NCBI RefSeq assembly: GCF_014467015.1
Contig: NZ_CP058559.1
Coordinates: 3,348,001-3,412,000, forward strand
DNA: 64,000 nt
Direction: 5' to 3'
Source of the DNA: Alkalicella caledoniensis
GTDB taxonomy: Bacteria; Bacillota; Proteinivoracia; Proteinivoracales; Proteinivoracaceae
Program-made: the position numbers and the translations under genes
Shown here: positions 58,842 through 64,000 of the stretch, piece after piece
Position numbering within the stretch: position 1 is the stretch's first letter
Layout of the letters: the number at the start of each line of letters is the position of its first letter
Notes under the pieces: generated by a model
Told to the model about the DNA's origin: nothing
The model's database searches: none
The model's input: the letters and a program-made list of their open reading frames with translations, nothing else

Positions 58842-59579
58842 ATGAACCCAGTAGCTTTTAACGTAGGTCCCATTCCAATTTATTGGTATGGGATTATTAT
58901 TGCAAGTGGTATTCTTTTAGGCATGTTTTTTGCAAAGAAGCATGCAAAACTTAAGGGCATTAACCCAGAGTTCATCGATGAATTTGTAATAGTTGTCATA
59001 CCCTTAGCAATTCTAGGAGCTAGGTTATATTATGTAATTTTTGAGTTAGATAAGTATATGGGTGACCCCAGAAAAATATTTGCAATTTGGGAGGGAGGCC
59101 TTGCCATCCATGGAGGAGTCCTCGCAGGTATCATAGTTGCATATATATTTAGTAAGGTTAAAAAGATTAGCTTCTTTGAGTTTACAGACATAGTGGCACC
59201 CAGTTTGATACTTGGTCAGGCCATAGGGCGTTGGGGAAACTATGTGAATCAGGAGGCATATGGTAGGGAAACAGACCTGCCTTGGGCGATACTTGTAGAC
59301 GGAAAATATGTTCATCCAACTTTTTTTTACGAATCAGTTTGGAACCTGATAGTGTTTGGTGCATTAGTATACTTGCTACGTAGAGCAAAATTAAAAGATG
59401 GGTCAATTATGGCTTTGTACCTTATAGGATATTCCTTTGGTAGAGTTTTCATTGAAGGATTGAGAACAGATAGCCTAATGCTAGGACCTTTCAGAGTAGC
59501 TCAATTAATTAGTGGTGTATTTATTTTAGCTGGAGGATTTTTGCTGTATTATCTAAACAGAAAAAAATTGCAAGAATAA
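58842..59579 (+). CDS. lgt: prolipoprotein diacylglyceryl transferase
   Basis: A 245-residue membrane enzyme with seven hydrophobic segments that attaches diacylglycerol to the lipobox Cys of prelipoproteins. Conserved motifs: IYWYGIIIASGILLG, WEGGLAIHGGVLAG (with the essential His) and the Lgt signature IGRWGNYVNQEAYGRETDLPW, near residue 130. AGGAGG precedes the ATG 11 bp after cysK. An additional Arg-rich GRVFIEGLRTDSL follows near residue 205. Terminator downstream. Confidence 0.96.
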   Translation: MNPVAFNVGPIPIYWYGIIIASGILLGMFFAKKHAKLKGINPEFIDEFVIVVIPLAILGARLYYVIFELDKYMGDPRKIFAIWEGGLAIHGGVLAGIIVAYIFSKVKKISFFEFTDIVAPSLILGQAIGRWGNYVNQEAYGRETDLPWAILVDGKYVHPTFFYESVWNLIVFGALVYLLRRAKLKDGSIMALYLIGYSFGRVFIEGLRTDSLMLGPFRVAQLISGVFILAGGFLLYYLNRKKLQE

Positions 59580-59586
59580 TCTATCA

Positions 59587-59626
59587 AAAGCCTAGCATCT
59601 ATCTTCTTTAGAGATGCTAGGCTTTA
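59587..59626 (+). terminator. lgt terminator
   Basis: AAAGCCTAGCATCT/AGATGCTAGGCTTT stem with an 11-nt loop. Confidence 0.8.
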
Positions 59627-59768
59627 GTTATTAAATATGTTAGATAAGAGTCATTTACGAACCAGCAACATAAAAGAATCTATAATTTTTTCAAATATTG
59701 ACAAAAATATTACTAGCATATATCATTGAATTAATGAATATACCTATTAGGGGTAGGAGGTAATGAAA

Positions 59769-60029
59769 ATGGGTTGTAACCACGATGTACAAAGTAGATT
59801 AAAAAAAATAGAAGGACAGGTTCGTGGCATTCAAAAGATGGTTGAAGATGAGCGATACTGTGTGGACATTTTGACCCAATTAGCGGCAGTACGTGCAGCT
59901 GTCAATAAAGTTGGTATCATGGTTTTAGAAGGTCATACAAAGGGCTGTATGTCAGAAGCTCTTTCAAGTGATAATAAAGAAGAAAAAGTAGAAGAACTAA
60001 TGGGTGTTTTATCTAAATTCTTAAAATAA
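59769..60029 (+). CDS. csoR: CsoR-family metal-sensing repressor
   Basis: An 86-residue four-helix repressor. It has the CsoR W-x-Y-Z copper fingerprint: Cys in ERYCVDIL, His and Cys in LEGHTKGCM (Cys-His-Cys), plus RLKKIEGQVRGIQKMVE at the N-terminus. Copper(I) binding releases DNA. The ATG at 59769 is chosen because AGGAGGT lies seven bases upstream; the ATG at 59763 is only one base from it. It heads the CopZ-CcdA-TlpA cluster. Confidence 0.9.
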   Translation: MGCNHDVQSRLKKIEGQVRGIQKMVEDERYCVDILTQLAAVRAAVNKVGIMVLEGHTKGCMSEALSSDNKEEKVEELMGVLSKFLK

Positions 60030-60044
60030 AAGGAGGTTTTTAAT

Positions 60045-60248
60045 ATGGTTGTAATGGAACTAAATGTATCTGGGATGTCATGTGGGCATTGTAAAGCTTC
60101 AGTGGAGAAAGCGCTAAAGGAATTGGGAGTAAATGATGTTTCAGTGGAATTAGCAACAGGTGTTGTTAAAGTGTCTTATGAAGACTCCCATATTACTCGT
60201 GAAATGATTATAAATACCATAGATGACGCTGGCTACACAGTGCTTTAG
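60045..60248 (+). CDS. copZ: CopZ-like heavy-metal-associated copper chaperone
   Basis: A 67-residue HMA domain with the metal motif GMSCGHC near residue 12 and the usual ferredoxin-like fold pattern. It carries Cu(I) or another soft metal. AAAGGAGG precedes the ATG. It lies 15 bp after csoR and is followed by a hairpin terminator. No CopA ATPase is in the window. Confidence 0.93.
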   Translation: MVVMELNVSGMSCGHCKASVEKALKELGVNDVSVELATGVVKVSYEDSHITREMIINTIDDAGYTVL

Positions 60249-60273
60249 GACCTAAATTTTTAGGTCCTTTTTT
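60247..60273 (+). terminator. copZ terminator
   Basis: AGGACCTAAA-TT-TTTAGGTCCT followed by TTTTT, overlapping the copZ stop. It separates csoR-copZ from ccdA, perhaps partially. Confidence 0.75.
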
Positions 60274-60288
60274 CAAGGAGGTACAAGT

Positions 60289-60963
60289 ATGGAAATCAAC
60301 TTTTATATAGCCTTTGGTGCTGGTGTAGTGTCAATCTTATCCCCTTGCATTTTTCCCCTACTACCTAGCCTTTTTGCTCAGATGGTGGCATTTAATCCAA
60401 GGGGAAAGAAACTGATTCTTTTTTTCAACACGGTAAGTTTTATTTTGGGTTTTTCCATAATATTCATACTCCTGGGAGGTAGTGCTTCCATACTAGGAAG
60501 GGTAATATATAATACATTAGGGGTTCTTAGAAGAATAGGTGGTATGTTTATAGTTTTAATGGGCCTGAATATGGTGGGAATAATAAACCTAAATTTGTTT
60601 CCTGTACGGTCAAGAGTTATAAAGAAGCATAATAGCTATGGAGGATCCTTTCTTTTAGGTGTTGTTCTAGCAGGAGGGTGGTTGCCCTGCGTAGGGCCTG
60701 TTTTAGCATCGATTTTGGTACTTGGATCCAATAGTGCCACGGTTTATGAGGGAATGTTTTTATTAAGTTTTTACTGCCTGGGATTTTCTCTGCCAATATT
60801 TGTATCTATGATGTTCTTTGGTAGCATACTAAATATATCTAAATTAAACAAATACCTTCCTCTAATTCAAAGGATAAGTGGAATTATTCTTATAGTAGTT
60901 GGAATTTTAGTTTTTTTTGATTACCTGTCAATAATATCAATATGGTTAGGAGGTATATGGTAG
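60289..60963 (+). CDS. ccdA: cytochrome c biogenesis protein CcdA
   Basis: A 224-residue protein with six transmembrane segments. The redox cysteines are in LSPCIFPLLPSLF near residue 20 and GGWLPCVGPVLAS near residue 128. CcdA carries reducing equivalents across the membrane to extracytoplasmic thiol proteins. It starts after CAAGGAGGT. Its stop overlaps the GTG of the thioredoxin-like gene, so the pair is translationally coupled. Confidence 0.92.
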   Translation: MEINFYIAFGAGVVSILSPCIFPLLPSLFAQMVAFNPRGKKLILFFNTVSFILGFSIIFILLGGSASILGRVIYNTLGVLRRIGGMFIVLMGLNMVGIINLNLFPVRSRVIKKHNSYGGSFLLGVVLAGGWLPCVGPVLASILVLGSNSATVYEGMFLLSFYCLGFSLPIFVSMMFFGSILNISKLNKYLPLIQRISGIILIVVGILVFFDYLSIISIWLGGIW

Positions 60964-61517
60964 TGAAGTCTAAAAAATTAAGTGTATTTTTGTTAATTAT
61001 AATAGTAAGCATAACTGGATATTTTTTAGTACAAGACTATATTTTTTCAAAGGATGTAGGCAGTACAGGAGATAACTTGAAAAATAAAAATGTAGAAACT
61101 GGTATCAATGTAGGACAATTAGCCCCAAACTTCAAGTTGAACAGTTTATCAGGTGAAAGTTATGAACTCTCAGATTTTAAAGGAAAAATAGTCATGCTAA
61201 ATTTTTGGAGCATAACCTGTCCTCCATGCATCGAGGAAATGCCCCACATGCAAGAAGTGTATAATGACTATAAAGATAGTGACTTTGAAATTTTGGCTGT
61301 AAACTTAGACCGAAATATGAAGGAAGTTGAACTTTATGTGGATCACTTTGATTATGATTTTTTAGTGCTAGAAGGTGATGGTGATATAGAAAGGACTTTC
61401 ATGGTGAGATTTATACCAAAAACACTATTTATTGATCCTCACGGTATAATATACTATGAACATGTAGGTGCCATGGATTATGAGCAAATAGTGAAAAAAA
61501 TTAAAGAGATAAGATAG
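60963..61517 (+). CDS. TlpA/ResA-like extracytoplasmic thioredoxin
   Basis: A 184-residue protein with one N-terminal anchor (about 5-24) and an external thioredoxin domain. The active site is TCPPC in NFWSITCPPCIEEMP, and the cis-proline region is FIPKTLFIDPHG near the end. The GTG at 60963 is preferred (AGGAGGT eight bases upstream, in the end of ccdA) over an ATG at 60942. CcdA would keep it reduced. No c-type cytochrome gene is nearby. Confidence 0.9.
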   Translation: MKSKKLSVFLLIIIVSITGYFLVQDYIFSKDVGSTGDNLKNKNVETGINVGQLAPNFKLNSLSGESYELSDFKGKIVMLNFWSITCPPCIEEMPHMQEVYNDYKDSDFEILAVNLDRNMKEVELYVDHFDYDFLVLEGDGDIERTFMVRFIPKTLFIDPHGIIYYEHVGAMDYEQIVKKIKEIR

Positions 61518-61595
61518 TAAAATAACCATTTATAATCTAAAATATAGAAACCTTTGGAAATACTTAGGTTCTTAAAACTCACCAAATCTCCATTA

Positions 61596-61620
61596 AAAGC
61601 GCTTACATGCGCTTTTTTTG
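61596..61620 (+). terminator. terminator of ccdA-tlpA
   Basis: AAAGCGC-TTACAT-GCGCTTT followed by TTTTG. Confidence 0.85.
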
Positions 61621-61679
61621 TTCTAAGATCTAAAATATATCAATAAATATATAAAAAAAGCTGAGAAGGGGGTTTTTTT

Positions 61680-62564
61680 GTGGGTCAACATTTTTTTGCT
61701 GTTGTACGTTTAGATAAGAGCAAAATCATACTAGGAGCCATTGTGGCTATATTGGTTATAGCCATAGCTATTTTCTCTATTGTGAAATTATCAGGGGCTT
61801 TATTTTCTTCACAGGAGCCAGACTATATTACACTACAATTCGAAAAGATAGTAGATGAAAAAGAGTTTTCTAAGGAGTTACATACCATGTTTCCAAGATA
61901 CTTTATTGCAGGCGGTGAAAGTTACGACTTATCCATTTTAGAAAATCACGGTATAGAAGCAATGGCTATACCAGAAGCTAACATTAATCATTTTGAGAAA
62001 ATTGGAGTTTATACAATTAAAGCCAGCGTAGAACAAATTCGTTATTATAAAGATGATAGTATTGTACACATTTATGTGGATACAAACGATTCAGGCTACG
62101 AAATGGTGACATTCAGTAAAGAAAAGCTTAAAGAAGGAACAATTACATATCACTTTGTAAACAACCTAGGGGAAACCATAACCATGGAAGAAGACTATAT
62201 ATATTCCACACCGGTGAATTATAGTATTTTAGATGAGGGAGAGAAGTATCTAGCATCTCAAGGGTTAGACCAATTTGTTATGGTAGATAGCGAGGTTAAG
62301 CCTGTTATCTCATCAGCGGGCTATGACATTGAGATTTTGGAAAACCTAGAAGATAATCAAATAGGCCTATATGTATTTGGCGCTCAGATATTAACCATAC
62401 AAAAGCAAGGTGACAACCTGCGAGTTTATTTCAAAGAGTCTGAAGGCTATCAGGCCATAAGCTTTGATACAACTGGCTTAAGGGAAGGGCAAAATTTTGC
62501 TAAATTCGTTAGAGATAGCGACTTAAAGGAAGTAGAGACAATTAGTTTTTGGATTAACAGATAA
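61680..62564 (+). CDS. membrane-anchored protein of unknown function
   Basis: A 294-residue protein with a GTG start after GAGAAGGGGG. One hydrophobic anchor (about residues 15-42) is followed by an external region that is rich in beta-type segments and acidic residues. Two halves look loosely repeated (YFIAGGESYDLSILENHGIEAM and SAGYDIEILENLEDNQIGLYVF). I recognise no family. It lies between the thiol cluster and the mraZ leader. Confidence 0.7.
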   Translation: MGQHFFAVVRLDKSKIILGAIVAILVIAIAIFSIVKLSGALFSSQEPDYITLQFEKIVDEKEFSKELHTMFPRYFIAGGESYDLSILENHGIEAMAIPEANINHFEKIGVYTIKASVEQIRYYKDDSIVHIYVDTNDSGYEMVTFSKEKLKEGTITYHFVNNLGETITMEEDYIYSTPVNYSILDEGEKYLASQGLDQFVMVDSEVKPVISSAGYDIEILENLEDNQIGLYVFGAQILTIQKQGDNLRVYFKESEGYQAISFDTTGLREGQNFAKFVRDSDLKEVETISFWINR

Positions 62565-62713
62565 TTTAAGTTCAAAAAGAATAAACTGTTCCACATAAGG
62601 ATATAATAGAATAAATTAAATTATATAAATATTCCAAATTAAAGAAGGGATTTTAAAAAATTTGGAGAATTATTAAAAAAGAATAAAACTTATTTAAGGG
62701 AGGCGGTATTTTA

Positions 62714-62863
62714 ATGAATACTGTGGATGCCATCGAATTTATATGTTTGGGTTGTGGTCTACAAGGTATGGTACAACTAGAAGGTAAGTTTGATTGTCCT
62801 AAGTGTGGTCAAAGAGTAATAAGTACTCTCAAAGAAAGTGATGCCTCCGGAGTCACCGCATAA
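62714..62863 (+). CDS. 49-residue zinc-ribbon microprotein
   Basis: ATG at 62714 with AAGGGAGGCGGT upstream. Two CxxC knuckles (CLGC at 11-14 and CPKC at 28-31) form a small zinc ribbon, followed by a Ser/Asp-rich tail. Own terminator downstream. No family name assigned. Confidence 0.75.
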   Translation: MNTVDAIEFICLGCGLQGMVQLEGKFDCPKCGQRVISTLKESDASGVTA

Positions 62864-62882
62864 CAATAGTAGTTTTGGACTT

Positions 62883-62911
62883 GCAGCCTTTAACAAGGGC
62901 TGCTTTTTTTT
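62883..62911 (+). terminator. terminator of the zinc-ribbon gene
   Basis: GCAGCC/GGCTGC stem with flanking TT/AA pairs followed by nine T. Confidence 0.8.
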
Positions 62912-63014
62912 TAGGTCTTTTGGTTTAAGCCTTAATAATACTTTAGTCTTATTAAGGGGAAAATAACAAAAAAAGTTAATTATTAAGCAGGAATTTAAAG
63001 AAAAAGGTAGAAAC

Positions 63015-63053
63015 TATAATTAAGTGGTAATTAGTGGGGGAAAGTGGGGGGTA
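63015..63053 (+). promoter_or_regulatory. mraZ -10 and MraZ-binding boxes
   Basis: TATAAT at 63015-63020 is followed by three GTGG units at 63024, 63034 and 63044, an exact 10-bp period with TGG(G/T) cores. This fits the known MraZ operator (TGGGN units about 10 bp apart) and implies autorepression of the division cluster. Confidence 0.8.
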
Positions 63054-63056
63054 AAA

Positions 63057-63488
63057 ATGTTTTTAGGTGAATTTCAACATAACCTTGATACTAAAGGCAG
63101 AATTATTGTCCCTGCTAAATTTAGAGATGACTTGGGAGAAAAATTTATTTTAACCCGAGGACTTGATAATTGCTTATTCGTATACCCTCACAATGAATGG
63201 GCAATAATGGAAGAAAAGCTAAAGAAGCTTCCTCTTACAAAAGCTGACGCCAGAGCCTTTGTTAGGTTTTTCTTTTCTGGGGCTACTGAGTGTGAACTGG
63301 ACAAACAAGGTCGTATACTAATTCCAGCAAATTTACGTGAATATAGTAAGATAGATAAAGATGCTGTAATAATCGGGGTATCTAACAGGGTTGAAATATG
63401 GAGTAAAGAAAACTGGGAAAAATATAGCTTAACTGCTGAAGAATCATTTGAAGAAATTGCAGAAAAAATTGTAGACTTCGATATCTAG
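63057..63488 (+). CDS. mraZ: transcriptional regulator MraZ
   Basis: A 143-residue protein from the ATG at 63057 (GTGGGGGGT ahead), the normal MraZ length; an in-frame GTG at 63024 would add 11 residues from the operator. It has two AbrB-like halves with [17 protein letters not shown] (about 12) and [16 protein letters not shown] (about 83). It binds its own promoter boxes at 63024-63053 and controls the dcw cluster. rsmH follows 13 bp later. Confidence 0.97.
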   Translation: MFLGEFQHNLDTKGRIIVPAKFRDDLGEKFILTRGLDNCLFVYPHNEWAIMEEKLKKLPLTKADARAFVRFFFSGATECELDKQGRILIPANLREYSKIDKDAVIIGVSNRVEIWSKENWEKYSLTAEESFEEIAEKIVDFDI

Positions 63489-63501
63489 GAGGGTATAAAA
63501 T

Positions 63502-64000
63502 ATGGAATTCGATCACACCACAGTGCTGTTAAAGGAAACAATAGATGGCCTAAACTTAAAAACCAATGGAGTTTATGTGGATTGTACCCTTGGTGGTGGT
63601 GGACACACCAAAGAAATTTTTCATAGACTTGATGGCCAGTGTAAAGTCATTGGTATAGATCAGGATCAATATGCACTTGATTACAACAAAAATCAGCTCC
63701 AAATTTTTGGAAATAACTTTATACCATATAAATCAAACTTTTCTAATCTGAAAGATGTTCTTGAGGATATAGGAATTGAGAAAGTGGATGGGATAGTTTT
63801 TGATCTAGGGGTTTCTTCCCCGCAATTGGATTTAGGTGAAAGAGGCTTTAGCTACAACCACGACGCACCACTGGACATGAGAATGGACAGAGGAAACAAT
63901 TTAACGGCTATGGAAGTAGTTAACAATTGGAAGGAACAAGAGATTTTCGAAATTATCAGAGACTATGGTGAAGAAAAATGGGCAAAGAGAATAGCTCAGT
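63502..64000 (+). CDS. rsmH: 16S rRNA C1402 N4-methyltransferase (cut by window end)
   Basis: The first 166 residues of RsmH/MraW, from the ATG at 63502 after AGGAGG. It has DHTTVLLKETIDGL at the start, the SAM motif CTLGGGGHTKEI near residue 28, IDQDQYAL near residue 52, and DLGVSSPQLDLGERGFSYN with PLDMRMDR near residue 95. It methylates N4 of C1402 in 16S rRNA. The full protein is about 310 residues; the rest lies beyond the window. Confidence 0.96.
   Translation, partial: MEFDHTTVLLKETIDGLNLKTNGVYVDCTLGGGGHTKEIFHRLDGQCKVIGIDQDQYALDYNKNQLQIFGNNFIPYKSNFSNLKDVLEDIGIEKVDGIVFDLGVSSPQLDLGERGFSYNHDAPLDMRMDRGNNLTAMEVVNNWKEQEIFEIIRDYGEEKWAKRIAQ

Overview
The window is a low-GC stretch of a bacterial chromosome. 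Its gene content points to an anaerobic, Clostridia-like Firmicute: a bacterial type A RNase P RNA, strong TTGACA/TATAAT-type promoters, AGGAGG ribosome sites with frequent TTG and GTG starts, a T-box ahead of leuS, a PyrR-type attenuator, SpoIID/LytB-like and SpoVB-like proteins, ferredoxin-linked redox proteins and a ferrous-iron Feo system. No plasmid, phage or CRISPR module is visible. The species cannot be named from the sequence alone.

Layout. 0-11 kb: end of a Nif3-like gene, rnpB, ferritin, a MATE exporter, a YraQ/ArsP-like permease, a UroD-like methyltransferase, a DUF896 protein with a metal-binding tail, an ATP-grasp ligase/Asp-Glu racemase pair, an archaeal-type PEP carboxylase and two tRNAs. 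11-18 kb: an unrecognised six-repeat GR(I/V/L)GG protein behind a MocR regulator, leuS with its T-box, an SprT-like protease and typA. 18.3-20.6 kb: an IS110-family element with structured non-coding flanks. 20.6-32.5 kb: symporter, NUDIX, DUF1622 (ribosome site locked in a 15-bp hairpin), radical SAM, SpoIID-like, MazG-like, a MITE-like palindrome, ferredoxin, a long-chain prenyl synthase facing a YtpB-like terpene synthase, and Dps.

32.6-45 kb is the pyrimidine locus. pyrB-pyrI run leftward and pyrC-F-carA-carB-pyrK-D-E plus luxS run rightward, each side with a PyrR-type hairpin. pyrB is cut in two by an intact IS1182-family element (33312-34968) flanked by ACGT duplications, so the strain as assembled lacks an intact catalytic aspartate carbamoyltransferase here. 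45-48.6 kb is a tightly overlapping leftward operon, feoA-feoB-methyltransferase-like-flippase-like, under a perfect Fur-type palindrome. 48.7-56.4 kb: a MurE outside the division cluster, a SpoVB-like flippase, a thioredoxin-reductase-like flavoprotein without an NADPH motif, an M42 peptidase, several microproteins, DUF421 and tRNA-Arg. 56.4-64 kb: OsmC, an Rrf2 regulator with cysK and lgt, a CsoR-CopZ-CcdA-TlpA copper/thiol cluster, and the start of the division cluster (mraZ, rsmH) with MraZ boxes.

Themes linking the genes: pyrimidine synthesis under PyrR-type RNA control and broken by an insertion; iron handling (ferritin, Dps, Feo); cell-wall chemistry (MurE with an atypical DNPK motif, a possible D-aspartate ligase and racemase, lgt, mraZ); and thiol/redox chemistry (FFTR-like reductase, ferredoxin, CcdA/TlpA, cysK). 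Database searches were not possible, so all names rest on motifs, length and context.
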